From Camarhynchus parvulus (taxonomy: Eukaryota; Chordata; Aves; Passeriformes; Thraupidae), in assembly GCF_901933205.1 (NCBI RefSeq), contig NC_044574.1, positions 45,603,609 through 45,667,608 of the forward strand: a stretch of 64,000 nucleotides of DNA. Direction: 5' to 3'. Below the pieces are notes generated by a model that was not told the DNA's origin, ran no database searches, and was given only the letters and a program-made list of their open reading frames with translations. The stretch's first letter is position 1, and each line of letters opens with the position of its first letter. This document shows positions 12,301 to 24,000 of this stretch, one piece after another. Both the position numbers and the translations under genes were made by a program.

Positions 12301-14756
12301 AATCATTATCCTCTTTGCCAAGCCTGTTAAGCAGCTTAAGAAGCTTGGCATTTCTGTGGTGGGACTCAGCTAAGGCTACCAAATCATTTCTCACAGCCTG
12401 CTGAAAGCCATCACATGCAGATAGCACGGTGTGCTGGGGCAGCATTTAAAGAGAGCTCTGTGCATGTTGGCACATTTTCCCTTGGAGCCATCGCTTTTGC
12501 TCTGCCTCCTGTGCTCCCACGGGCTTGTGATAGGTTGTGGCCCTGAATCAGGGATCATTGCCTTGGTTTTCCTCCCAGCATCTGCAGTCTGGTCTGCCTC
12601 TGGGCTGTGGCCTCCTCCATGCTTACTGTTTTTCTAAGGTTAACTCAGGATATTAAACATCTCTGTTCACAGTTTGGGTCTCTGATGCCCATTACAATCT
12701 GGTTCTGAAGGAATGATTCCAAATTACCTGTGGGACTCCTAAATTTTAAATCTTAAAAAGAAAACTAACACTGTAATTGCAGAGCTTCATGCTTTCCAAC
12801 TGTAATAAACCTCTCATTTTTGCAGTGGTTTGTTAACTGTTTCTTACTCCCTCACTTAAATTAGTTTGTTGAATAAGCCATTTTACATGAAGCTACTTGC
12901 CTGGTGCTCACAGTCCCTTTCAACTTCATAGAAGGCTATTTGCTGAACTGCATTTAGGCATCCAGTGCTTTTCAAAGTACCTGTTCCTTCCTTGGGAGTC
13001 CTTAGCTGCTGTTCTGAAACACTCTCTACTCACAAACTCCCTCACCACTGCTCTCCACAGAGGACACCTCATAGCGGCCTTTGCTCTTGGTCCAGCTCTA
13101 CTCTGTTTGCCCTTTGCAGCCTTGTCTCCACACAGCTGATGGGACTTGCTGCCAGATCCCAGTATACACCCCTACAGTGACAGCAGACACATCTTGCTGC
13201 ATGTATAACACAAACCTCACCAAATTCATCAAACATGTTCAAATCTGTAGAGATGCTGACTTTAACTGATGTTAGTGAAGTAACAGGAATTACACCCACA
13301 GGGATTTTGTCCCAGTAATGTCACTGAAATGGGCTATTCATGAACGTGAATATCAGAAGCTGAATCTGAAAAAAGACAGTATGATGTCTGGATGTTTACA
13401 GTCATACATTTCAATCCTTTATGTTTCTTTATGTCTGCAAAGCAATTTTTTAGGTCATCAGAGTCTAAAAATTCAGCTGTCATTCTTTTACTCTTTTGTT
13501 CTTATTGAGAGTTTATCCATAATTTAATGAAAGTTTCAAGGAATTGAAGAAGGGAAGAAAAGGAACCCTCAAACTCCCCTAACCAGCCCCATTCACTTAT
13601 CCCAATTCCAGTTTATCACAACGTCCCTAGTCAGAATGAGGGGACTGGCTGAAATTCTAGAGTCTCTTGATCTTGCTTGTATTCTTTAGTTTCTGTTCAG
13701 TCACAGCCAAATACAATAAAAACCTGCATTAAAATTGGTATTTAACACCATAGGTGGTATGGAATTTATGTTCAATTTTAGACCGTACATGCCTGAGAAT
13801 AGCCAGCCAAACACAGAAATAAATTATGTGACTAACAACACATGACAATATTATCGTTATAAAAGTGCTTCTCACAAATGGGCACCAGCTTCCAAATCAC
13901 TCATTAGAAACCAAGATGAAGCTGATTCATAACTAAAAACATCCAGGAAGATTCTGCACTAGCAAGGCTTGCAAGAGCCCCACTGACTTCTCTTTCCATT
14001 ACCTCAGACTCTCCCAGTTTTAAGAATGAAGACGTGAGTTAGTAACAATCTGCTCTAACAGCAGTAATCTGTGCCTTCTGACTTCCAGGTAAGTCAGATT
14101 TCCAGACATTTACACCAGCAAAGAAGGTAGACCAAGCCCTCCACTCCTTTTTCTTTCACACATGTAAAATTGTGCCCTTAAATCTGTGTTTAGATACCCT
14201 GACAAGTGGCCTGAGATTAAACTGTGGTAAGCACCAGGCACTTTTTAATAAAGTCACCACCATTTTTACTTTGTTAAATATTATCCCTACGCAAAGCTCT
14301 TCACACTGCCTCTTTGCAAAAGGCCTTTTCCATCTCTCCCTGTAGATTTCTGACCATTTTGTCCACAACCAAATGCACCTTCCCAGCTGAACAATTTTCA
14401 ATCCTGCACAAAGCACAGCACATTTTATTGCTCTCAAGGCCAACCTTCCTTTCTACCAGCTCTCTGTTTTTTTCACAGCCTCTGCCTCCTGATTTCCAGC
14501 CAGCTCTTGGACTTTCCACATAGGCTGGCTGGGACTGGCCCAGCTTTTCATCTTAATATAATATCCCAAAATTGCAATTATCTTTTTTCCTTTACTCTCT
14601 GTTTCAGTCCCCTTGTCTTCAGCCTGGCCCTGGGTGGTTGTTCTCTGTTTACCAATCTGTTCACTATGTTTTCTCTCTCAGTTTTCTCTCTGTGTCTTCT
14701 CTGTAAGTCCTCAATCACACCTCTGTGTCCTCCCTGTTTCACCTCTTTCCCTTTCT
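3301..14756. other. Long non-coding stretch, no gene recognised
   Basis: About 11.5 kb without a recognisable exon, RNA gene or young transposon. Open frames here (longest about 150 codons, at 7229-7678 plus) have no visible domain and overlap frames on the other strand or in other phases, as expected by chance. A short alternating TGCATGCATGCA palindrome lies at 3352-3363. The section around 11880-12010 is AT-rich with several TTAATTAA-type cores and might be a conserved regulatory block, but this is a guess. Otherwise it looks like ordinary avian intergenic or intronic sequence. Confidence 0.55.
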
Positions 14757-14793
14757 CTTTCCCCCTCTTTCTCTCTCTCTCTCTCTCTCTCCA
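14757..14793. repeat. (CT)n microsatellite
   Basis: A pyrimidine tract ending in about 12 uninterrupted CT dinucleotides, followed by 'ccag'. It is part of a longer C/T-rich region from about 14655. A polypyrimidine tract followed by CAG resembles a plus-strand splice acceptor, but no exon-like sequence follows, so a simple repeat is the better reading. Confidence 0.93.
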
Positions 14794-17700
14794 GTTCTAG
14801 CTCTGCAGGCAGGGTTTACGAGCAGGGATCTCTAGCAATGTCCTACAGGAATATACCTTGGCACACTGTCTGAACTGTTCAAGCCCTACTGCACCCCTGA
14901 GTGCCACAAAAAGCTCTGCACAGAGCAGCAGAACAGCAAAGAAATGCTTTACAGCCACTTTCTTGTATGCTATTTTTTCCTCTCAGCATCTAAGGAAGAT
15001 TTAGGGGATAGGGGGAGGGAAGAGCCTAGATTTACAAACAGCAATCAAGCAGGTAAATATTCTGCTGTTTAGTTGCAGCCAAGGGAATACAGAAAGAGCG
15101 CATTTAAGCAAGAACAAGCCAGAGTCCTTTATGCTCACAAGTGAGGTAGCAATTTGAAATTATTTTGGTATGTCACTCAGTCACGTCAGTACCAATAATA
15201 TCATACCTGAAATCCACCTAGCCTTCTTTAGAATTAATTAGTACCATACAGCCCAGGCTGGGCTGGTGAGCTGAGTGCCTGCGGAGAGATGCTCTGAGTT
15301 AGGGCACTGATACCATCAGGTCCCACCACTGAGACCCCAAATACCAGAGACTGTAAAAATAAATAGCCACACTGTTCTCAGTTACATTTTCTTTGTTGGT
15401 TGATTTTAGGAGAGCACTGATGCCAGCAAGATCAAAACTTGGAACAAATTTTAAAAAGTGATCATACCTATGTAAGAGAGAGGCACAGCTCCTCATCAGC
15501 TCCTGCAGTGCATATCCCTCGCTGTCCTCACTGGGAGAAGCTAGGTTGGTTCAAGAGATAGAGTACTTCACTGAGCTGTACAGCCAAGCCTAGTCCACAA
15601 GGCTCAGGATCATGCCCAGGATCTTCCTTCCTTTGCAGCGCTGATTCCTGATATGACAGAAATCAACAAGGAATGAGCATGTCTTCCTGATGCACCAAGA
15701 TTTCTGCATTATTCCCAAAAAGGGCTCTATTACTTATCATCATTAACCCTCTCATAACTCCTTCCAACCTTAATCTACCAGCAGTAGGCTCAGTTTAGAC
15801 CTTGAAAGGGAGAAAATATCTATTTCTAAAGATTGATCCCACTTATATCATGCAGCTTTGCAAAGCAGGCAAAAGCAGAGTCCAGCATCAAAGTGAAGTG
15901 AAGAGCATCACAGGAAAGGCCAGCTCCCAGGTAAATGCCAGGTAGAAACACTATTTACTGCCTCCCAAACTAAAATTTTGAGTGCTATGCTTTACATAGC
16001 ATTGCACTGCAGAAACAAGCAGCGCAGGACTGATAGCTATAACTGAGCCCTCACCAAGTTACTGAAGCATCCAAGCCTTCCTCCCCTTCTTAATCATACT
16101 CTTTGAAATAAGTAAAGATTTGCATGAAGACCAAGGAGGTGAGTTGTTTTGTGTTGAAAATACCTACTGTGTAATTGTAACAGTCTGGAAACTACGCCTC
16201 CTAGTTACATACACTTGTGTAGCAAAAATGTGTGTTTCCATATGAAACTTGAGAGCCAGTGAGTTGTGACTGGCACTGAGGGTGGCAAATGTTTTCACAA
16301 GCAGCTCTTCTGTCTGCCTGCATCCACAGCAACTGAGCATCTATCAGAACAACTGATTACTGAGATGCAGATAGGGAATCTATTACTCCTCTCCCTCTTC
16401 ATGAATTCAACATTTCTCAGGACAATGACCATTTAACTAACTGTTGATTGTATAAATGGTGCAACACAAATCATAAATCATTAACATATGAAAAGAACAA
16501 AATATACACCCAAGTCTATGACTTTTTTGGGGACAATACAAGCCATTTGTACAAAGCTCAAAAGAAAAAAACTTTATCTGTACACTTAAGGGATTTTATG
16601 CAGGGATTTTTTTCCTTAATAAGTCAAAGTAAGAAAAAGAATGTCCAAACCCTAGTATTTTAATTAAACAGTGTACATTTCTCACTGGGTTTGTTAGCTT
16701 TTCTGCATATGGATTCCTCTAAGGTCCTTAAAGCTAGCAAACCTGAACGCTTTTAAAGATGTTCCCATGCAATATGTAATTGACATTCCTTAAAATATTT
16801 AGAGAGTTCTAGAAGGGAATGTTCTGCAGCAATAAATTACTGTAGTGTCATGGTAGCAACGTACTGAGAGGGCAGAGTAGTTTTTTAATTCCTGTTCTTA
16901 GCTACTTATAATTTTGTCTAGATACTGAATGCTTTTAGCATTAACTCCAAATTTTACCTTTGCAATGCCTTTTTTTCCTCCCCCCCCATTTTAAAATTTA
17001 GCTCAGCATCATAAATCAAAAGCCGTTTTCTTCTAAAACTTCCAACTTTTCATGCCTAAGATTGAATAAAAAATCTTGGATTTGTCTTTTTAAAGGAACA
17101 TAAAATTGAAACATCTGCACCAGGAAAGAGTATTTCTGTACACCTTGAATGCTTCTGCCCCAGCCTCTGAGCTCTTCCAGGCTGAACTAGGATGTGCCTT
17201 GATTTCACAAGGGACACACAAATACCCACCCCATGAAGCACTGGGGTAGTACCATAGAGAACTACACATAGCCGGAGTAATCACTTTATAGGATAACTTC
17301 CACTTACAAGACATTTAATTCATAAAGCAGGACCTCTGACATCCCGTCTAGTTCTCTATTTTTCAGAATAAACCAGTACAGAGCCCTACAGAATATAAAT
17401 CTTTACTATTATTTCCTAGGTTTGTGATTGATGAGACAAATCTTAAACACAGGGAGTGGAAACTGTTCATCCCACATTTTCATATCCTGGAACAGAAGAT
17501 CACTTCCCTATTCAGGCAGCTTAAAATCTTCATCATTTGGGACCATATTTTAAGATATTTAGGTGCCTTGTTCCCATGCACCTTCCTAATGAAGTATTCA
17601 AATACAAGAGGCCTTCCCATCACTTGAGAGGCCATTCTGTCCTTTCCTTGTTATAAATGTTTCTTAAGCTTCATCTTTCCTTTAGCTCATTCTAGATGTT

Positions 17701-18232
17701 CCTTTTGTTTGTAGGACTTTCCAGGGCTTGCCAGGATGCCCAAGGGTAATTTCCTCTTTTCCCTCCAATCTAATTTTATGTATGTTAAAGAGTTCTTGGG
17801 CAGACCGCTGCCCTTCCTGGCGGGCAATGCCAGCAGCACCGACATTGTTGCAATAGGGTGTTGAAACAAAGCCAAGGTTTCTATCTTGGGTGAGCTAGCA
17901 TCTATTTTCCAAAGAGATTCTCGGATCTCCCTGAATGTATACTCACAACAGAGACTGCAGCTCCACCAGGCTTTACTTTTCATTTAGGAGGTGCAAAACC
18001 ACAGGGTACCAGGCCAAATTAATGAAGTGGATGGGTTGGATTAAATTATATTTTAAAAAAATAATTGGAAGCGTTAAGGAGTTAAAGGGCCGAGCAGAAA
18101 CAGGTTATTTTTTATTAAATTTTCATTACCTTTTTCACAAAACAAACTTGCTACAAAGTAAATTTATATGTGTATACACTAAGAGTGCCTGCAGAGCCTT
18201 ACTTTAGCACAGGCAATAGCAGCTGAAGCTCT
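14794..18232. other. Non-coding stretch, no gene recognised
   Basis: About 3.4 kb with no recognisable exon, repeat family or RNA gene. A C-run and poly-T section lies near 16970-16990. Open frames are all under about 100 codons and show no family features. Confidence 0.5.
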
Positions 18233-18421
18233 GGGGAAGGGAAGGGAAGGGAAGGGAAGGGAAGGGAAGGGAAGGGAAGGGAAGGGAAGGGAAGGGAAGG
18301 GAAGGGAAGGGAAGGGAAGGGAAGGGAAGGGAAGGGAAGGAAGGGAAGGGAAGGGAAGGGAAGGGAAGGGAAGGGAAGGGAAGGGAAGGGAAGGGAAGGG
18401 AAGGGAAGGGAAGGGAAGGGG
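18233..18421. repeat. (GGGAA)n pentanucleotide array, 189 bp
   Basis: About 38 tandem GGGAA units with a single visible defect, a one-base loss at about 18340 that shifts the phase. The plus strand is entirely purine. Every unit carries a run of three G separated by two A, so the array satisfies the G-quadruplex rule many times over and could also form a triplex. Each unit also carries a GGAA core, the ETS-family half-site. The high purity implies a young and probably length-variable locus. The apparent minus-strand protein of repeating LPFPS is an artefact of this array. A CpG-rich block begins within 100 bp. Confidence 0.99.
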
Positions 18422-18494
18422 AGTTCCTATCTGATCTGCCAGTCCCCTATGAGGCTGCCAGGCAGAGCAAGCAGAGAACACCCCAGCACACACA

Positions 18495-18720
18495 GACTGC
18501 CACCCCGGCAAGCCAAGGAGGCCGGCGAGGCGGCACCGGCAGGCTGGAGCAGGAGTCGATGCAGACGGGGAGAACGGGCAGTGTCCCGCACACGGGAGCC
18601 CGCGGAGCCGCGCTCCTCCCGGGATGCTGCGGGGATGCTGCGGGCGGAGCCCACAGCAGCGCTCTCGGGCGCGTCACCAGGACCGCCCTCCCGGGGGCGG
18701 CGGGCCACGTTATTACCTTC
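18495..18720. promoter_or_regulatory. CpG-rich island adjoining the GGGAA array
   Basis: A sharp rise in G+C and CpG density against AT-rich flanks, with repeated 'gcgg', 'cccgc' and 'ggcgg' words and a GGGGGCGG GC-box-like word near 18695. In vertebrates such blocks usually mark unmethylated promoters or developmental enhancers. Overlapping open frames occur on both strands (18427-18786 minus, 18449-18847 plus), as expected in GC-rich DNA, and none resembles a known protein. Transcription direction cannot be told. It could be the promoter or first exon of a non-coding RNA. Confidence 0.6.
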
Positions 18721-20904
18721 TATTGCTTCTAATTCCGCTATTTCCTCTTTCCCGGTAACCCCCCGACCCTTCTCAGTACACCTCACAGTACCCGTAACAA
18801 CTACTCCTAGAGGAAATTTTAATTACAATATAATTTGGAACTGTTGATTGTTTATTGTGACAAGACAAAGAACACTAGAAGGGAAGATTCATTGAGAAAC
18901 ACGGGCTGAGGGAAAGGGTGCTTTGCAATAATTTCTGGCGCATAAAAATCCACATTAGAGATGGAAAAGAGAAATCTAGGAAAAAAAACCAAAAAGGCAA
19001 GATGCCTGTACCTAGTATTGCTCTCAGAAAATTGTTCATGCTAAACAAATTACAAAGGAATTGAGAAAGCTGCAAGATGCACTGGCTCCAGATTAAAAAT
19101 AAAAATATAAGAAAAAACAACAACAGCGCTGGAATTTTCTGGCACCCACCCCTAACCATTACAGGCATTTATTTCTGGAAATACTGGAAACAGATATTCT
19201 TCATGTGACTAAGAGTCAAAAAAACTACACCATGACTTAAGAAGAGCAAACAGCAGTACAGACTGGGATGCATATTTAAGGGAAAAAGTAACCAAGGAGG
19301 ATGGAATGATAAAATGATAATAAAAACATTGAAGGGCAAAGTATATCAATTAGAAAAATAGGAAAGAAAATATCTGCTCAATTTAACAGAATGGATGGAT
19401 GATTCTTCCTCCCCAGCTCATTATTGGCATCTGGTACAGAGAATAAATGCAGCAACTGTTTTCATAGTGCAGGGTCTTAGTTTCCTTTCTGTGAACAAGA
19501 AGTGTAAGCAGAAACCCACACTGAATTTAATGCACAGATTCCATGTGCAGGAACTAGAGTGTATGTTTAATTAACCCTGTAAGGAACAAACCTGTCAGAC
19601 TGACAACAGCAGAAACAGACTAGAGAAGCTATTCAAAGTCATAGATGAAAATGATGAATGGTACTGAATTTATATTTGGGAGATCAACTTCATCTTAAAT
19701 AAATCCAGATTTTAGATGACAAGTCAAGTTTCTACCAGTTATGGGGTCACTATTTTATGTGGTGACATCCAGAAGATCCAGACACATTTCAGGAACTTCA
19801 GGATTGTGTCCTCTAACCACTGAGCCATTAAGCAGAATCTGAAATTTTCAGTCTGCGTTCGCATTAGAAAACTTTGACACCCATCACAGCAGGGTACAAG
19901 TAGATGGAGCTCAGTCACTAAAAAAACCAAGCCTTGAAACAAAACAGTCCAATATTTTATCATGCCTCACTCTATCATTGTTAAATCCCTTTAGGACTAT
20001 AATATTCCATAGGATGCTTCACAATCAAAAAGAGATTCCAGCTGGGGCTTTTATGTCAAGAATATCAACTTCCCATGCAAGAATTCACTGTAAGAAATTT
20101 CAGAGGAAGAAGAAGAAGCATGCTGCAGAAATCTCAGGAAATGGCCTTTCAAAGTGAGGCAAGATCACAGCTTCCCATTCTCCTCCAAGTTAATTACTTA
20201 ACCTCCTAGAAAAAGCAGCAGAAAAAAATTGCTTACACATGACCTACAAAGAGCAGGCAACATAAAAGTGAAAAAGCAAATTAGAACTGAGAGAATGCTT
20301 TTGCTTAGATGCTGGGCAAGAGGGGTGGGAGACACTGAGTTACAGTGTTTTTACTGAGGTTAGCGCAGTGGGACACAGATTTCTGAACTGGACCTCTGGA
20401 CACTAATATAGGCAAGATGGAGAACAGACAGATGCCAAGTTTCCATTTCAAAAACAGTTCAGCCACTTTGATTTACCTGCACCATGTTATATAGTTTAGT
20501 TCCACTCTGCATGCTCCTTTGCATTGTTTATTTCCTCCTTCACACTCCAAATTTTCTGTTACATCTCTCACTACTGAATCTTCTTCATCTGCCTGTGAGC
20601 AGACAGAACATTATATTTAAATTCCTGTTCTCATTTAGTTTAGAATTTCAATAAAGTACACCTTTTTTTTCCCCAGGCTGACAAGTGTGGAGGAGTGGGC
20701 AGCACCATGGAACGTGGCCACGCACCCAGTGATTTCAGGTAATTTGAAGAGAGAAAGCGATTTAAGGGGGAGAGAGGGAGAGAGGAGAAAGGAAAAAGCA
20801 AAAGGCAAAAAACCAAACCAAACAAACAAAAAAAAAAGCCACCTTTCTTATGAATTTCCTCTATGTCAAAACTGAAAAACAAGCGGCAAAAGCCTTGCCT
20901 TGTG
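18721..20904. other. Non-coding stretch, no gene recognised
   Basis: AT-rich sequence between two CpG-rich patches. The stretch 19180-19720 has the A-rich, multiply stopped look of an old LINE, but I could not match it to a family. A purine-rich run (20765-20840) ends in an A-rich tract. No exon is recognisable. Confidence 0.45.
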
Positions 20905-21045
20905 TTCTGTGTCAGCGCTAATTACATCCCCGCTGCTGCCGGCCAGTTCCGAGCGCTGCCTCCCAGCGAGAGGGAAGGGCTCCATCTCCCTGCAGCGGGC
21001 AGACCCTCCTCTCCCGCGCCAGGAATGCCTCCGAGGGGGAGTGTG
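20905..21045. promoter_or_regulatory. Small CpG-rich patch
   Basis: About 140 bp with raised G+C and several CpG dinucleotides, in an otherwise AT-rich region. It lies inside a stretch open on both strands (20866-21393 minus, 175 codons; 20900-21358 plus, 152 codons). Neither translation shows a recognisable domain. It may be a minor regulatory element or an eroded CpG island, and it lies directly upstream of a candidate conserved block. Confidence 0.35.
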
Positions 21046-21429
21046 CTGCTGTTTTGACAATCCCTTTTTTTGCTGCCTGGCAGAGCTCCATCTCATTTCA
21101 GCAAAGGCAGTATTTCCACTCTGTCCTATATTCTGCCCCGGCTTCACAGCATCCCACGTTCTGACAGCCTTTTCCATTTTCAGTAATCCCTCTTTTTCAG
21201 CCTGTCTCACTGAAACAATGGAAATATTAGACCCTGAAAACATTACAGAACATGGACACAGCATTCTCACTTCCCTGAGTCTCACAGAAAATGAACAGAA
21301 AATAAGCAGAGCAATGCTCTCCTCCAGAGAAATGAGAGGGCAGATTCCAGCCCTTTGATAGCTGTCGATTTTGACTAATCCTGGTGGGTACATTTAAATC
21401 CTTGTTAAGGGCTTCCACATTCATTAAAA

Positions 21430-21870
21430 ATAAATCCAGTAGTTATTTGGCTGTGTAATTATTATGGATAATTTGCAATTAAGCAATTGGCCTCCGACGA
21501 AGGGATAGATAATTGACCAGCCTCGTCTGGCATTTTAGAATGGGGTGGGGGGTAATTAGGTAAATCCAGTCAGCTAAATGTCCTCCTTCCCACTACATCT
21601 TTTCCCACCTTTAAATGCAAACCAGACTTCATGCAGCTGTGAGGCCATGGGAGTCTAAGCCTATTAAAGAAATCTTCTAATGACTGTAAAACTACCACTC
21701 ATTGAAATAAAAATATTTTCACACTATTTTCACATTGTGCAAATGGATCCAAAAATAATTCTTAGTGCAATACATGGTGCACAAACTGCTCTGCTTGACA
21801 AGTGCAACATTTAATTTGCACTAATTAGTCCAAAGCGGGGGCAGTGTGAAATTAACATGATTCATTAATT
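21430..21870. promoter_or_regulatory. Candidate conserved non-coding element
   Basis: This block has the look of a vertebrate conserved enhancer. It is AT-rich but not simple, and holds clustered homeodomain cores: TAATTATT near 21457, CAATTAAG and CAATTGG near 21477-21490, GGTAATTAGG near 21551, CTAATTAG near 21820 and ATTAACATGATTCATTAATT near 21852. It has no transposon signature. Conservation itself cannot be seen from one sequence, so the call is by composition only. Confidence 0.35.
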
Positions 21871-22169
21871 CTGTGGTTTATGTTTTACATACCATGTGTT
21901 TACATTTCAAAACTACTGGGTTCTTTGCAACCCAACATGCCACACTTCTGAAATTAACAGGTTCAAAAAGTTCTCCCCACATCTCTCTGGGTGCATTCAG
22001 ATTTGATTTTTGGATTTGCACCTTGTCTATTTGTTTCAAAACAACCCATTGCTTTAATTTTGCATGGTTTCTTCATTTGCCCTAATCTTGGCCTTAGCTT
22101 CTTTCTGACAAAATAATCTTTTGGGTGGCTCAGGTCACTGTGGGATAAGCATGAACAGAGCACCAGGTG

Positions 22170-22197
22170 AAGAAGCAATTTTCAAGAAGCAATTTTC
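22170..22197. repeat. Two perfect tandem copies of a 14-bp unit
   Basis: The unit 'aagaagcaattttc' occurs twice head to tail, a recent small duplication by slippage. No function is evident. Confidence 0.9.
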
Positions 22198-23689
22198 AAA
22201 CTACTGTATGTTTGAAAAAAAATTTAATAAATCCTTCCTATCAACTAAATCTGAAGTTTTCATGATGCTGCTCCAATATCTGCTTCCATAATGATATCAG
22301 GAGATGTTCATTAAAGATCTAATCCAGAGCCCCATGAAAGTCAACAGACAGACTTCCACTGGCTTCACAAGGCATAAATACACCAGCTTCTCTTTCTGCT
22401 ACGGAACACAGGACTCCAAGAACCATAGTGTTGACCAAGCTGTCTTACAGAACAAATTATCTTCAGGTGAATTGCGCTGAAAAGCATTTAAAAATATACC
22501 AGACGTAGCTAAATATTACATTTCTACAAATTAAGGTGCCAAAATTGTATTTATGTTGTTACACATACTCCCAATGTCAAATGTAGCCCATTGTTTCCCA
22601 GGATACAGGTTACATTTTCTACAAAGACACAGAGCAGTATTACACGGAGAATTAGGTGTAATATTGAATATACTATGAACTTTGTTTACTTGTTGTCAAT
22701 AATGATTGGTAATGAAGTAATCATGCCTGCCCCTGAGAGCTCTAAAAATCCAGTAGACACTTAGTAAATGTTATCTGGCCTCACACAGATGTGGTGGCTG
22801 ACCTACCCCTACAAATACGTCTTCAAATACAGCAAACAGGTGTGCTAAGATTTACCCATCTCCCCCAGTCACGAGAAATTGAGGCTGTTTTCTGTACCTG
22901 AAGGTGCTGGACAAGGTACCTTGAGGCATGGAAGAGCAGCTCCTGAAACTGGTGGGCAAATGACAGCATGACAGTGTGGCAGAAATGATGCTTGGACTGG
23001 GCTCCACAACAGCCCAGTAAACACACAGACATTGAGTACAGATGTCTGGTAGAGCCAAGAAAGTAGCCCAGGCAGAAGCCTGGCCACTCAGGAGTCAGAA
23101 TCACCTCAGCAAAGGTAACAGGTGGAGCATTACTAACTGTGAGCTTGGAAGGTAGGAAGTGGTCACTGGAGGGTCCTCACAAAAAAAAAGGGGAATTCAG
23201 GAGGAAGACTGTCTACAGTGACTTTCAAAGCGTAAAAAAAGACAGAGATTTTAAATGATACAAGCCTGATAAAAATTAATGCCTCCAATACTATCTAAAG
23301 TAATCTGATAATGTTTGTAAAAACCAACTGACCAACTGAGGCAGAAATTAGATTGTGGGAAATTCACAGTTCTACAGTGAAAAAAAAAAGAAAAAAAAAA
23401 GCCTACTTACAAACAGCCACGTTGAGTGCAACTTTAATCTTCTGTCTAAGTCTTCTGATTTTTTTTTCCCTAGTATAAAAACTGTGTTTTTTTGGTCAGT
23501 AACCAAAGTCAAGTAAGGAATAGGAGTAACAGAAATATTTTATTCTCACAAAGACAAACTAAGCTAAGTTTGGTCCCACATTATAGATAAGAATATGGTC
23601 ATGTCAATTACCTTGTTTAGAGTAGCAGGGACAGACCAAACACATGTACATAGCTTCATTGTTAGCAAATGTCTCATTACAACAAAGCC
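22198..23689. other. Non-coding stretch, no gene recognised
   Basis: No exon or repeat family is recognised. The minus strand at about 22823-23104 is open in all three phases for 60 to 90 codons, with no known domain. Two adjacent poly-A tracts lie near 23381-23400. Part of 22500-22780 has the AT-rich, non-repetitive character of a regulatory block, but evidence is slight. Confidence 0.4.
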
Positions 23690-24000
23690 AGAAAACCGCT
23701 TATTCACAAATCTTCCATTTGGCAAGAACATCTGATTGGCTGTACACCTTTAAATGACTTATTTGTGTCAGTCTGTTTCAGGCTATATCTGGAGCACGCA
23801 ATGTCATCAAGAAGTGCTATTTGATTACAGTGCAGTACTTTGGGTGGCTTTTAGAAAGCAATAAATTATAGCATTACCATGTACCGTGCATAACATCTCT
23901 GTGCCACTTAGCAAGTAGGAGGCCAAAATGAACACTCTAACCTTGAAAATACATGATTAAAGTGCTGCCTCGTAGATTGATATACAAAATGGCTAAGTTT
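23690..24000. promoter_or_regulatory. Candidate conserved non-coding element
   Basis: Non-repetitive AT-rich sequence with several spaced factor-site-like words: a GATTGGCT inverted CCAAT box near 23733, 'tgattacagtgcag' near 23823, and TTGATAT/GATTAAAG words near 23956-23982. Similar texture is common in vertebrate enhancers. Conservation is untested. Confidence 0.25.

Noticed and set aside
14655..14795. Pyrimidine tract as a splice acceptor
   Set aside because: The CT run ending in CAG looks like an acceptor, but the following sequence shows no exon-like reading frame or donor, and a simple repeat explains it.
18179..18511. Minus-strand frame encoding a long LPFPS-repeat protein
   Set aside because: It is simply the translation of the GGGAA microsatellite. 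Any phase of this repeat stays open, and there is no domain or start context.
20866..21393. 175-codon minus-strand and 152-codon plus-strand frames as genes
   Set aside because: They overlap each other, have no recognised domain and no splice evidence. Kept only as a region to test.
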